Notes: a model not told the origin generated them from the letters alone. DNA of 64,000 bases from Variovorax flavidus (GCF_030317145.1 NZ_JASZYE010000003.1:868001-932000), one strand, 5' to 3'; positions 7,377-16,176 are shown, counted from the first letter of the stretch. Numbers and translations: made by a program.

Positions 7377-8687
7377 TCAGGCAGGAACCCCAGCCGGCCG
7401 AGCTGTACCCCGCGGCCCAGAACTAGGCGCCAGGTAGCGATCAACCGAAAGACCATCCGTGCGAATGTCCGGCCGACGCCCCATCACCTGATCCGCCACC
7501 ACCTTGCCCGAACCGCAGGCCATGGTCCAGCCCAAGGTGCCGTGTCCGGTATTGAGGTACAGGTTGGCATAGGGCGTCGCGCCGACGATCGGCGTGCTGT
7601 CCGGCGTCATCGGCCGCAGGCCCGTCCAGAACGTGGCACGGGGCAGGTCACCACATGGGAACAAGTCGGTGATCACGCGCTCCAGCGTCTCGCGTCGGCG
7701 GGGATTGAGGCGCAGATCGAAGCCGCCCAGTTCGGCCATGCCGCCGACGCGGATGCGGTCGTCGAAGCGGGTGACGGCGACCTTGTAGGTCTCGTCGAGC
7801 ACGGTGGATTGCGGCGCGGCCGATGGGTCGACCAGAGGCACCGTCAGCGAATAGCCCTTCACCGGATACACCGGAATATCCAGGCCCAACGGCGCGATGA
7901 AGTCGCGGGAATAGCTGCCGAAGGCAAGCACGTAGCGGTCGGCCGTCAGCACTTCACGGGACGCGCCACCAAGGCGAACGCCCGTGATGCGACCACCTTC
8001 GGTGATCAGGCCATCCACCGCCTGCTCGAAACGGAAGTTCACGCCGAGCCCGCGGGCGATATCGGCCAGGCCTCGCGTGAACAGGTTGCAGTCGCCCGTT
8101 TCATCGTTCGGCAAACGCAGACCACCGGCGAGCAGACCGCCCGTGTGCGCCAAAGCCGGCTCGACCGTCGCAAGCTGGCTGCGATCGAGCAGTTGATAAG
8201 GAACCCCGCACTCCTGCAGCACTGCGACGTCACGCTGCACGGCATCGAGTTGCGCCTGCGTGCGAAAAAGTTGCAACGTGCCCTGCGTGCGGTGCTCGTA
8301 GTGGATGCCCGTCTCGGCGCGCAACTCGCGCAGGCAATCGCGGCTGTACTCGGCCACGCGCATCATCCGTTCCTTGTTGACGGCATAGCGTTCCGGCGAG
8401 CAGTTCTTCAGCATCGCGGCCATCCAGCGCAGTTGGAAGAGCGTGCCGTCAGGACGGATCGACAGCGGAGCGTGCTTCTGGAACATCCACTTCAGTGCCT
8501 TCAGCGGGATGCCAGGCGCTGCCCAGGGCGTGGAATAGCCGGGCGACACCTGCCCGGCGTTGGCGAAGCTCGTCTCCTGCGCGGGGCCACCCTGGCGATC
8601 GACCAATGTCACCTCGGCACCGGCACGGGCCAGGTAATAAGCGGTCGTGACACCGATGACACCGCCGCCCAAAACGATCACCTTCAT
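7377..8687 (-). CDS. dadA: D-amino acid dehydrogenase, small subunit type
   Basis: FAD flavoprotein of 436 residues (family about 430). The Rossmann motif VLGGGVIGVTTAYYLARAGAEV is at the N terminus, followed by QETSFANAGQVSPGYSTPWA as in DadA; the C terminus carries RPMTPDSTPIVG and LNTGHGTLGWTMACGSG. It oxidises D-alanine and other D-amino acids to oxo acids, passing electrons to the respiratory chain at the inner membrane. The ATG at 8687 has a G-rich Shine-Dalgarno stretch (8694-8699); an ATG five codons upstream is less likely. Divergent to an Lrp-type regulator, the usual dadR arrangement. The short C-terminal extension is rich in Pro and Gly. Confidence 0.9.
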   Translation of the reverse strand: MKVIVLGGGVIGVTTAYYLARAGAEVTLVDRQGGPAQETSFANAGQVSPGYSTPWAAPGIPLKALKWMFQKHAPLSIRPDGTLFQLRWMAAMLKNCSPERYAVNKERMMRVAEYSRDCLRELRAETGIHYEHRTQGTLQLFRTQAQLDAVQRDVAVLQECGVPYQLLDRSQLATVEPALAHTGGLLAGGLRLPNDETGDCNLFTRGLADIARGLGVNFRFEQAVDGLITEGGRITGVRLGGASREVLTADRYVLAFGSYSRDFIAPLGLDIPVYPVKGYSLTVPLVDPSAAPQSTVLDETYKVAVTRFDDRIRVGGMAELGGFDLRLNPRRRETLERVITDLFPCGDLPRATFWTGLRPMTPDSTPIVGATPYANLYLNTGHGTLGWTMACGSGKVVADQVMGRRPDIRTDGLSVDRYLAPSSGPRGTARPAGVPA

Positions 8688-8816
8688 CGCAAAACCCCCC
8701 ATGTGCAGGAAAGGAGTCAAGCGTATTCTTACGAACGCCATAAACTCCACTGAAAACTGAACCGCACGCAGTGGTTTTGACTGATTTTGGAGCCCAATCG
8801 GGCCTGGAGGAGTGAA

Positions 8817-9284
8817 ATGATCGATCTCGACCGCACCGACCGAAAAATCCTCGACATCCTGCAGCGCCAGGGACGCATTTCGATGACCGATCTGGCCGAG
8901 CAGATCGGGCTGTCGACCTCCCCCTGCTCCGAGCGGGTACGGCGCATGGAACGCGACGGTGTGATCACGGGCTATCACGCCCGCATCGATCCGCAGGCCG
9001 TCGGCAAGACGCTGCTCGTGTTCGTCGAGATCACCCTGTCGTCCAAATCCGGCGACGTCTTCGACAAGGTGCGCCAGGAACTGCTGCACGTGCCGGAAGT
9101 GATGGAGTGCCACCTGGTGTCCGGCGGTTTCGACTACCTCATCAAGGCGCGGCTGCGGGCGATGAGCGACTACCGCAATCTGCTGGGTGACTTGCTCAAG
9201 AAGCTACCGGTCACGGCAGAGTCGCGCAGCTATATCGTGATGGAAGAAGTCAAGGAAAGTCTGTACCTTCCGATGGACCGATGA
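8817..9284 (+). CDS. Lrp/AsnC-family regulator, probable DadR
   Basis: Protein of 155 residues: N-terminal AsnC-type HTH (LDRTDRKILDILQRQGRISM, then SERVRRMERDGVITGY) and C-terminal RAM ligand domain (about residues 70-150). The ATG at 8817 follows GGAGGAG; an upstream in-frame start at 8787 lacks such a site. It is divergently transcribed from dadA across 129 bp, so control of dadA in response to alanine or another amino acid is likely. The ligand cannot be told from the sequence. Confidence 0.85.
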   Translation: MIDLDRTDRKILDILQRQGRISMTDLAEQIGLSTSPCSERVRRMERDGVITGYHARIDPQAVGKTLLVFVEITLSSKSGDVFDKVRQELLHVPEVMECHLVSGGFDYLIKARLRAMSDYRNLLGDLLKKLPVTAESRSYIVMEEVKESLYLPMDR

Positions 9285-9306
9285 ACCGCCACCCCGGAGT
9301 CGACCC

Positions 9307-9816
9307 ATGCGCTTCTTTCGACATGCTGTTCGCCTGATCCTGCTGTGTGCCATCTGGACGGTCGCCTCGGCCCAACCCAGCCAGCAACTCGAGGTCGGCG
9401 GTGCGCTCAAGCAGACCCTGAAGCTCGACGCGGCATCGCTCGCCGCGTTCCCCGAAAAAGAGATCGGTCGCTTCACCCAGACGCGCAGCGGACAGGGCAC
9501 GGACGCGCAGTCCACGGTACGCGGCGTGAAGCTTTCGGCCCTGGTCGAACGTGCCGGCCTCGCCGCTGGGGGCCGCAACGACTGGAAGACGCTCGTGGTC
9601 GTCGCGACCGCGACCGATGGCTACCGCGCCGTCTTCTCGTGGCCCGAGATTTCCAATACCGCCGTGGGAGATGGCGTGCTCGTTCTGTTCGAACGCGACG
9701 GCAAGGCGCTCAACGAGCGCGAGGGCCGCATCGCGCTGATCTCGACCGCGGACCAGCGCCTCGGACCGCGGCATGTGCGCAACCTCGCGCGCATCGAGGT
9801 CCGCGCGCTCGATTGA
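9307..9816 (+). CDS. Small secreted protein with molybdopterin-oxidoreductase-like fold
   Basis: Protein of 169 residues with a signal peptide (MRFFRHAVRLILLCAIWTVASAQ). The mature part resembles a trimmed sulfite-oxidase Mo-binding domain: LEVGGALKQTLKLDAASLAAFP, then a STVRGVKLSALVERAG segment and DGYRAVFSWPEI. There is no cysteine after the signal peptide, so the usual molybdenum-ligating Cys is absent and it is unlikely to be a conventional molybdoenzyme. It converges on the tungstate/molybdate uptake operon. It could be a binding or chaperone-like relative; the function is unknown. Confidence 0.7.
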   Translation: MRFFRHAVRLILLCAIWTVASAQPSQQLEVGGALKQTLKLDAASLAAFPEKEIGRFTQTRSGQGTDAQSTVRGVKLSALVERAGLAAGGRNDWKTLVVVATATDGYRAVFSWPEISNTAVGDGVLVLFERDGKALNEREGRIALISTADQRLGPRHVRNLARIEVRALD

Positions 9817-9825
9817 CAGCGTTGG

Positions 9826-10653
9826 TCAGGGGGCCATGAATCCGGCCTGACGCAGCGCCTGCTGCCCGGCACCGCTTCGCAGATCGTCCGCAAACGCCTG
9901 CGCCGCCTGGGGCGCACCCTTTCGCACGGCGAGGCCGTACTCCGCGCTCACGTTGATCGCCGGCGGTACGTCGACCATTTGCAGGCCCGGTGCCTCGGCG
10001 ACGGCGAGCACTGCGTTCGTGCAGTACGTCAGGAACACATCGGCCTGCCCTTGCGCGACCAGCATGCCGTACACGTTGCGGCCCGCAGGTGGCGCTGGGG
10101 AGTTCGGACCGCCGGTCAACTGCAGGGCCTTGTCGGCCAGCGACCTGGCAGAACCCGCCGGCGCAACGCCGCTGCGCTCCACCTTCTCGAACAGTTCGAA
10201 CGCGTAGTCACCCGAGGGATCAGCCTTCGGCGTCGACGTGCCGAGCTTGATCCCGGGATCGAGCAGCGTCTTGACCAGCGTGTCACGCGTCACCACGAGG
10301 CCGGGCCGCGCGAGCGCACACAGCGCGTTGCGGGCGAAGGCCGAGGTGGGGCCCCAGGCGCCGCTCGCGGACAGCGATTGCGGGTGCGCCATGTTGGCCG
10401 ATGCGAACACATCCACGCTCTCTCCCGCCGCGATGCGATCGCGCAGCAGCCCCGAAGCGCCGAAAGTCAGCGCGACGCGCGTGCCCGGGTTCGCCTTCTC
10501 GAAGGCCTGCACGGCCTGCGTGATCGGCCCGCGCAAACTGCCGGCGGCAAAGACCGTCAAGGTCCCGCCGGACGCGCCAGGCTGGGCGCCGGTCGCGCCC
10601 GCAGTCAGGCCCGACGCGAGCACCATGGCGCGCAGTGCCCTACTTGGTTGCAT
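9826..10653 (-). CDS. ModA-like oxyanion-binding periplasmic protein
   Basis: Substrate-binding protein of 275 residues with signal peptide (MQPSRALRAMVLASGLTAGATGAQ) and ModA-type opening LTVFAAGSLRGPITQAVQAFE. ModA proteins bind molybdate or tungstate in the periplasm. The start at 10653 overlaps the tupA stop by 14 bp; a later ATG at 10626 would remove the basic part of the signal peptide. As the fourth gene of the tup operon with no permease of its own, it may feed the TupB/TupC channel as a second receptor or act as a sensor. Substrate uncertain. Confidence 0.8.
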   Translation of the reverse strand: MQPSRALRAMVLASGLTAGATGAQPGASGGTLTVFAAGSLRGPITQAVQAFEKANPGTRVALTFGASGLLRDRIAAGESVDVFASANMAHPQSLSASGAWGPTSAFARNALCALARPGLVVTRDTLVKTLLDPGIKLGTSTPKADPSGDYAFELFEKVERSGVAPAGSARSLADKALQLTGGPNSPAPPAGRNVYGMLVAQGQADVFLTYCTNAVLAVAEAPGLQMVDVPPAINVSAEYGLAVRKGAPQAAQAFADDLRSGAGQQALRQAGFMAP

Positions 10654-11485
10654 TGGGGAAGAACAACTGCTCGCCGCCAATCTTGTAGCCGGCGATGGTC
10701 GACTGCCCGGCCGGCGAGATCACCCAATCCACGAACTTCTGCGCACCCGCACTGTTGAGCTGCGGAAATTTCGTCGGGTTCACGACCATCACGCCGTACT
10801 GGTTGAACAGCCGCTTGTCGCCTTCGACCAGCACCGCCAGGTCCGCGCGGTTCTTGAAGCTCAGCCAGGTTCCGCGATCGCTCAGCACGTAGGCGCCGCT
10901 CGATACCGCGATGTTGAGCGCCGGGCCCATGCCGCATCCGCACTCCTTGTAGCCCGTGCCCTTCTTTTCGTTGGGCACCGGCTGGCCCGCCTCGCCGATA
11001 CTGGTTTGCGTCCAGAGCCGCCGCTCGGCGGCGTCCGTGCCGCTCTTGTCGCCGCGCGAAACGAAAGGCGCATTGGCGGCGGCGATCTTCTTCAGCGCCG
11101 CGACGATGTCGCTGCCCTTCACGCCCGCTGGATCGGTCTTCGGCCCCACGAGCACGAAGTCGTTGTACATGACCGGAAAGCGCCGTGCCGCAAAGCCCTC
11201 GGCGACGAACTTCTCCTCCGCAGCCGTGTCGTGCACGAAGAGCACATCCGCATCGCCGCGCTTGGCCATGTCGATCGCCTGGCCGGTGCCGACGGCAACC
11301 ACCTTGACGTCGATGTTCGTGGCCTGCTTGAACGCCGGCAGCAAATGAGCGAACAGGCCCGATTGCTCGGTCGACGTGGTCGAGGCCATCGTGATGGTCT
11401 CGGCATGCGCAGCCAGCGCGCCCGCCGCGAGAACGATCGCGCCGAACGCGGAACGCGCGCTGCGGGACAGGTTGAAAAAGCTCAT
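10640..11485 (-). CDS. tupA: Tungstate ABC transporter, binding protein TupA
   Basis: Protein of 281 residues with a signal peptide ending AALAAHA and the TupA signature ITMASTTSTEQSG, which forms the oxyanion pocket. Further TupA landmarks are VGTGQAIDMAKRGDADVLFVHD and SRGDKSGTDAAERRLW. It binds tungstate (perhaps molybdate) for the TupB-TupC translocator. Its ATG overlaps the tupC stop (ATGA at 11485-11482), so the two are coupled. Confidence 0.9.
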   Translation of the reverse strand: MSFFNLSRSARSAFGAIVLAAGALAAHAETITMASTTSTEQSGLFAHLLPAFKQATNIDVKVVAVGTGQAIDMAKRGDADVLFVHDTAAEEKFVAEGFAARRFPVMYNDFVLVGPKTDPAGVKGSDIVAALKKIAAANAPFVSRGDKSGTDAAERRLWTQTSIGEAGQPVPNEKKGTGYKECGCGMGPALNIAVSSGAYVLSDRGTWLSFKNRADLAVLVEGDKRLFNQYGVMVVNPTKFPQLNSAGAQKFVDWVISPAGQSTIAGYKIGGEQLFFPNATK

Positions 11486-12201
11486 ACCAACTCTCCTTTG
11501 ACAAAAAGACGGGCTTCCTCGGGCAAGGGCCCGGTGAAGAAATCGCGTGCCGGAAGATCCGCGAGGACGCGGCCGTGTTCCAGATAGACGACGCGGCTTG
11601 CGAGCCGTTTGACCTGCCCGAGGTTGTGGCTGGCAAACACCAGCGTGCGCCCTTGCGCGGCGTCCGCAATCAATGCCTCAACCTCGCGCTTGGCGGTGGG
11701 GTCCAGGCTGGCGGTCGGCTCATCGAGAAACAGCACGTCGGGATGCAGCACCCAGGCCCGCGCGAGCGCCATGCGTTGCTGCTGTCCGCCCGACAGCGTG
11801 CGCGCATTGCGCCCCGCGAGATCGGCGAGCCCGACCTTCCCGAGCGCGACGACGGCCTCCTGCCGCGCATCGCGCCAGCGGGCGCCATGCAGCCAGAGGG
11901 CGAGCGCGACGTTGTTGCGCACGCTCGCGCGCAGCATGTGGGGCCGCTGGAACAACATCGCCTGCGCGCGGGGCGGCACCCGGGTGACGACCGCGCCGGC
12001 GGCATGCGGCATGAGGCCATGCAATACGCGAAGCAAGGTGCTCTTGCCGCTGCCGTTGGCGCCGATCAGCGCAACGCGTTCGCCGGGATGGATCGATAAG
12101 GTGGCACCCGCCAGCGCCTGGACGCGGCCGAAGCGCACATCGACACCGTGAAGGCTGAAGAGCGCCTCATCGTTCGAGGGCCCGACGTCTGTCCGGTTCA
12201 C
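11482..12201 (-). CDS. tupC: Tungstate ABC transporter, ATPase TupC
   Basis: ABC ATPase of 239 residues starting with GTG at 12201, which overlaps the tupB stop (GTGA). Walker A GANGSGKST, signature LSGGQQQR, Walker B VLFLDEP and H-loop ASHN are intact. It drives oxyanion import with TupB. An open frame continues upstream to 12501 but lies over tupB and has no support. Confidence 0.9.
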   Translation of the reverse strand: MNRTDVGPSNDEALFSLHGVDVRFGRVQALAGATLSIHPGERVALIGANGSGKSTLLRVLHGLMPHAAGAVVTRVPPRAQAMLFQRPHMLRASVRNNVALALWLHGARWRDARQEAVVALGKVGLADLAGRNARTLSGGQQQRMALARAWVLHPDVLFLDEPTASLDPTAKREVEALIADAAQGRTLVFASHNLGQVKRLASRVVYLEHGRVLADLPARDFFTGPLPEEARLFVKGELV

Positions 12202-12947
12202 GAAGCCACCTCCAGCCGTCGCACCGCGGACGCATCGGCTGCGCCGCCATCGACCCGCTCGCGCCAGCCGCGCAGGGCCGCGATGGCAAGGTTGAGCACC
12301 AGCACCACGCCGAGCAGTACGAGCCCGAGGGCCAACGCGAGGGGCAGATCGCCCTTGCTGGTCTCCAGCGCGATGGCCGTGGTCATCACCCGCGTGAAGC
12401 CGTCGATGTTGCCGCCGACGATCATCACCGCGCCGACCTCCGACACGGCACGTCCGAAGGCGGCAATCACCACGGTGACCAGCGCATAGCGCTCGTCCCA
12501 CACGAGCAGCAAAGCGCGCGCGAAGGCACCGGCGCCGAGCGAACGGAACTGCTCGCCGTGCGCGCGGTCGGCGTCATCGATGGTCTGCCGCGTGAGCGCC
12601 GTGACCACCGGGAGCACGAGGATCGTCTGGGCGAGCACCATCGCCTTGAAGCTGAAGAGCCAGCCCAGGAAGCCGAGCGGCCCCGAGCGCGAGAGCAGCA
12701 GGTAGATCACCAACCCCACCACCACCGAGGGAAGCGCCAGCAGTGTGTTGAGCAGCGTGAGAAGCAAGCCCCGGCCGCCGAACCTGCTCACTGCCAGCCA
12801 TGCGCCGAGCAGCAGGCCGAAGCCGCAGGCCAGCAGGCAGGCCGTGGCACTGACCGCCAACGACCGGCCGACGATGGCAAGCAGGACGGGATCGCCGGAA
12901 ACGACGAGATGTCCAGCGGCGGCAACGCTATCGGCAAAGGTATTCAT
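12198..12947 (-). CDS. tupB: Tungstate ABC transporter, permease TupB
   Basis: Inner-membrane permease of 249 residues with about five or six hydrophobic helices and the binding-protein-dependent loop (HGEQFRSLGAGAFARALLLV). The segment AFGRAVSEVGAVMIVGGNI is typical of TupB. The ATG at 12947 was chosen over an earlier start at 13040 because family members begin near here and the region upstream contains a regulatory dyad. First gene of the tupB-tupC-tupA-modA-like operon. Confidence 0.88.
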   Translation of the reverse strand: MNTFADSVAAAGHLVVSGDPVLLAIVGRSLAVSATACLLACGFGLLLGAWLAVSRFGGRGLLLTLLNTLLALPSVVVGLVIYLLLSRSGPLGFLGWLFSFKAMVLAQTILVLPVVTALTRQTIDDADRAHGEQFRSLGAGAFARALLLVWDERYALVTVVIAAFGRAVSEVGAVMIVGGNIDGFTRVMTTAIALETSKGDLPLALALGLVLLGVVLVLNLAIAALRGWRERVDGGAADASAVRRLEVAS

Positions 12948-13001
12948 GCAAGGGGGTTCTGAAAAAGCGCACGCAGTATGGGCAAGCGAGGCCAGGCAAC
13001 T

Positions 13002-13019
13002 TATGCAAACCCTTGCATA
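13002..13019. promoter_or_regulatory. Dyad operator between tup operon and ModE-like regulator
   Basis: Perfect 7-bp arms TATGCAA and TTGCATA flank ACCC in the divergent intergenic region. TTGCAT (13013-13018) followed 19 bp later by CATAAT (13038-13043) could be a promoter for the regulator, putting the dyad over its -35. It differs from the enteric ModE box. Confidence 0.5.
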
Positions 13020-13075
13020 GGTCGCAAGCGGCATCTGCATAATCCTTCGCGCACTTTTCGCGTCCCCACCACCCC

Positions 13076-14176
13076 GTGCAACAGATCGAACTTTCCTACG
13101 TCATCGGGCCACGCCGCAGTGGCCGTACGCTGATCCGCAACCCCCTCATGGAACTGCTGCACGCGGTACGCGAGCACGGCTCGATCTCCGCCGCGGCGCG
13201 TGCGCTCGGCTTCTCCTACCGGCACGTGTGGGGCGAACTGAAGCGTTGGGAGCAGGCCCTGGGCCATGCGCTGGTGACGGGCGATCAGGGCCGCTCGGCA
13301 CAGTTGTCCGAGTTCGGCGACAAGCTGCTGTGGGCGGAGCGGCAGGCCCAGGCCCGGCTGGCCCCTCAGATCGAAGCACTGCACGCAGACCTCGAACGCG
13401 CCTTCGCGCTCGCCTTCGACGACCGCACGCATGTGCTGAGCCTCCATGCAAGCCATGACGACGCGCTGGTGCTGCTGCGCACCCATGCGGCCGCGACGGC
13501 GCAACTGCAACTGGATATCCGCTTTACCGGCAGCGTGGATGCGATCAGCGCACTCAATCAGGGCCGATGCGTGATGGCCGGCTTTCACACGCTCGAGCGG
13601 CCGCCGATCGGCTCGCTCGCGCAACGCACCTACAAGCCCCTGCTCAAGCCGGGCCTGCACAAGGTCATCGGCTTCGCGCGGCGCACGCAGGGCCTCATCG
13701 TCGCACCCGGCAATCCGCTGGGCCTGAACAGCCTGTCGGACGTCGTCGCGCGTCGCGCGCGCTACGTGAACCGGGCCCTCGGCACCGGCACGCGGGTTCT
13801 GCTCGACGAACTGCTGGCCCGCGACGGCCTCGACGCAGATGCAATCGACGGCTACGCGAAGGACGAGCCGTCGCACGCAGCCGTGGCGCACGCGGTCGCG
13901 GCGGATCAGGCCGATGCGGGGCTCGGGCTCGAGTCTGCGGCGCGCAGTGCGGGTCTTGGCTTCGTGCCATTGGTGAACGAGCGCTACCACCTCGCCTGCC
14001 TCAAGTCGGCATTGGAACAACCGGCGATCGAGGCCCTGCTCAAGCTGTTGCGCGGCGCCGCATGGCAGCACCAGCTCGGCACCTTGCCAGGCTACGAAAG
14101 CGCCAGCAGCGGCGAGGTGCAATCGCTGAGCGCGTTGCTGCCGTGGTGGAATTTCAGGTCGAAGAAGACCGGCTGA
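13076..14176 (+). CDS. ModE-like regulator with periplasmic-binding-type effector domain
   Basis: Protein of 366 residues with a GTG start. The N-terminal ModE/LysR-like HTH (residues 20-85: LMELLHAVREHGSISAAARA, SYRHVWGELKRWEQALG) is followed by a substrate-binding-protein-like domain (about residues 120-345) resembling the PBP-like domain found with molybdenum regulators. There are no molbindin (TOBE) domains, so sensing would use the PBP-like domain. Divergent from the tup operon across a dyad, it probably adjusts tungstate/molybdate uptake. Whether it senses the oxyanion directly is unknown. Confidence 0.8.
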   Translation: MQQIELSYVIGPRRSGRTLIRNPLMELLHAVREHGSISAAARALGFSYRHVWGELKRWEQALGHALVTGDQGRSAQLSEFGDKLLWAERQAQARLAPQIEALHADLERAFALAFDDRTHVLSLHASHDDALVLLRTHAAATAQLQLDIRFTGSVDAISALNQGRCVMAGFHTLERPPIGSLAQRTYKPLLKPGLHKVIGFARRTQGLIVAPGNPLGLNSLSDVVARRARYVNRALGTGTRVLLDELLARDGLDADAIDGYAKDEPSHAAVAHAVAADQADAGLGLESAARSAGLGFVPLVNERYHLACLKSALEQPAIEALLKLLRGAAWQHQLGTLPGYESASSGEVQSLSALLPWWNFRSKKTG

Positions 14177-14182
14177 GCCGCA

Positions 14183-15475
14183 TCAGAGCGAGCAGGTCCG
14201 GAAGCCGAAGAATCCATCGTCGCGCCCAGGCAGTGCAAAGCCGCGGCGCTTCGGTGAACGCAGGCGTGCCCGCGTCGCGAAGGATGCGCCGCGCAATACG
14301 CGGGCCTTGCCAAAAGCAGGCTGCGGATCGAACTCGCTGCCCTCGCTCCACGGATCGATCGTGAAGCCCTCCCATGGCTGCAAGGTACCCGCTGTCCACT
14401 CGTGCACGTCGGCCCATCGGAAGCCGCGCCGACCCAAGGTGTGCGCAGCTATCTCCCACTCGACCTCGGTAGCGATTCGACGACCGGCCCAGCGTGCCCA
14501 TGCATCGGCCTCCCACCAGCTCACGTGTACGGCGCTCTGGTTGCCCGCCGCGCGCACGGTCCGGCCGAAGTGCTGTTGCAGCACCGAGCCGCCGGTGCCA
14601 TGCCGTGCCGCGCCGATCTGCTCGACGTGTCGCGGCCCGCGCCGTCCATCGATCTGGCGTTCGAGCCATTGCAGTCCCTCGGGGCGCCACAGTTCGGCAC
14701 GGTCGTAGCCGCCGTCGTCGACGAACTCCACGTACTGGTCCCAGGTCACCGGCTGCGCATCGATCTCGAATTCCGGCACATCGACGTGCTGCACGCCGCG
14801 CTCCTGCGCGAATGCAAATCCCGCGTCGGCCAGGCCGAGACCCCACGGCGTCGCAGGCACCAGCAACGACTCCCGCGTGACGGTGGCCGCTGGAAGCTCG
14901 ACGCCCAACGGCAAGCCGAGCGTCTGCGCCATCACGACCAGTTGCTCGCCGCGCAAGTCCTCATGAAACAGCGCAAGCCGGTAGAAATACAGGCCGGCGT
15001 CGGTTTCCGCTGCGTGCTCGAGCAACTCGAGCGTGCTCTCCAGCGTTTCGAGCAGATAGGCCTTGGTCTGAATCAGGTCGGGCATCTCGGGCGACCAGCG
15101 CTCCTGCACGTCGATCTGAAGCGGGTTCCACCACGCGTCGGCATTCGGCTCGATCGCGGCTAGGCGCGTGGGCCGCACCGGACATTCCGCGCCGAACGCG
15201 CGCTGCGTATTGCGCGCGATCCACCACTCCGCGAACCAGCCGATGTGCCCGGCCAGCCAGACAGGCGGATCGACCCCCTCGACCCGGGGCACTGCCAGTT
15301 CCGCCGAACCGAGCGCCTGCTCGTAGAGCGACAGGAGATGCAGCGTGTGATTGCGCGCGTCGATCAGCGCCAGCGAGAGCAACTCGCGGCCCGCGCGACG
15401 CATGTCCGGCGAGTCGATGGAATGCGGCAAGCCGGGCGTGCTGAACGGCGTCGAAGACGGCGGGCTCGAAGGCAT
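14183..15475 (-). CDS. EgtB/SenA-like non-haem iron C-S/C-Se bond-forming enzyme homologue
   Basis: Protein of 430 residues with an N-terminal DinB-like helical domain (about 30-190) and a C-terminal FGE-sulfatase domain (about 220-430, ending FFGFRTCSL), the architecture of ergothioneine sulfoxide synthase EgtB and selenoneine synthase SenA. The first ligand His (LAGHIGWFAEWW, His77) and the HE of the second motif (FHEDLRGE, His171) are present, but the place of the third ligand His is Arg175 (codon CGC). It may have lost or altered activity. No senB, selD or egtD neighbour is visible. An alternative start is Met25 (15403). It converges with the ModE-like gene, 6 bp apart. Confidence 0.75.
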   Translation of the reverse strand: MPSSPPSSTPFSTPGLPHSIDSPDMRRAGRELLSLALIDARNHTLHLLSLYEQALGSAELAVPRVEGVDPPVWLAGHIGWFAEWWIARNTQRAFGAECPVRPTRLAAIEPNADAWWNPLQIDVQERWSPEMPDLIQTKAYLLETLESTLELLEHAAETDAGLYFYRLALFHEDLRGEQLVVMAQTLGLPLGVELPAATVTRESLLVPATPWGLGLADAGFAFAQERGVQHVDVPEFEIDAQPVTWDQYVEFVDDGGYDRAELWRPEGLQWLERQIDGRRGPRHVEQIGAARHGTGGSVLQQHFGRTVRAAGNQSAVHVSWWEADAWARWAGRRIATEVEWEIAAHTLGRRGFRWADVHEWTAGTLQPWEGFTIDPWSEGSEFDPQPAFGKARVLRGASFATRARLRSPKRRGFALPGRDDGFFGFRTCSL

Positions 15476-15636
15476 GGGCCATTATGGCGACGCGCCGAGC
15501 CCGGGCGCAGTGAGGGTCCGCTTCGGGTAAACCCGGCATGGGGCCGGGGAGAGCGGCAGCAACAGAGCGTTACCATTGTCAACTTTGCGCCGAACGATCG
15601 GCGCCACTGTATTTCATCCCTCAGGGAGACAAGAAG

Positions 15637-16176
15637 TTGCCAGCATTTCTCAAATTCGCGCTCGCCATGGACTGGATCAGCGCCCAGTTCGGCAAGGTGG
15701 CCGCCTGGGCCGTGCTGGCCGCCTCGGTCATCTCTGCCGGCAATGCCGTCATCCGCTATGGGCTGGATCTCAGCAACAACGCGTGGCTCGAGATCCAGTG
15801 GTATCTGTTTGCCGCCACCGTCATGCTCGGGGCACCGCTGGTGCTCAAGCTCAATGAGCACGTTCGCGTCGACATCATCTACGGCAAGCTCAAGCGCAAC
15901 GGGCCCGTCTATGTCGACCTGTTCGGCCTGGTGTTCTTCCTGCTGCCGGTGATGGGCCTGCTGTTCTGGCTCACCTTCCCCTTCTTCCTCAACATGCTGC
16001 GCACGGGCGAGATCTCCGGCAACATCGGCGGCCTCATCCGCTGGCCTGCCGCCTTGATGATGCCCCTGGGCTTCGGCGCGATGTTCCTGCAAGGCGTGGC
16101 TGAAATCATCAAGCGCGTCGCCTACCTGCGCGGTTTGATCGAGATGGATACGCACTACGAGAAGCCCGTGCAATGA
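15637..16176 (+). CDS. dctQ: TRAP transporter small membrane subunit (DctQ family)
   Basis: Membrane protein of 179 residues with four hydrophobic helices, the DctQ topology. I chose a TTG start at 15637 because CAGGGAG lies 8 bp upstream and the protein then begins LPAFLKFALAMDWISAQFGK; the upstream in-frame ATG at 15538 would add 33 non-conserved residues. It bridges the large permease DctM and the periplasmic receptor in sodium- or proton-driven uptake of a carboxylate-like substrate. First gene of a dctQ-dctM-membrane protein operon. Confidence 0.85.
   Translation: MPAFLKFALAMDWISAQFGKVAAWAVLAASVISAGNAVIRYGLDLSNNAWLEIQWYLFAATVMLGAPLVLKLNEHVRVDIIYGKLKRNGPVYVDLFGLVFFLLPVMGLLFWLTFPFFLNMLRTGEISGNIGGLIRWPAALMMPLGFGAMFLQGVAEIIKRVAYLRGLIEMDTHYEKPVQ

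Noticed and set aside
12202..12501. N-terminal extension of tupC
   Set aside because: The open frame lies wholly over tupB; the GTG at 12201 overlapping the tupB stop is the natural start.
14183..15475. A complete selenoneine (senABC) or ergothioneine cluster
   Set aside because: Only the SenA/EgtB-like gene is present; no SenB glycosyltransferase, selenophosphate synthetase or EgtD methyltransferase lies nearby, and a ligand position is altered.
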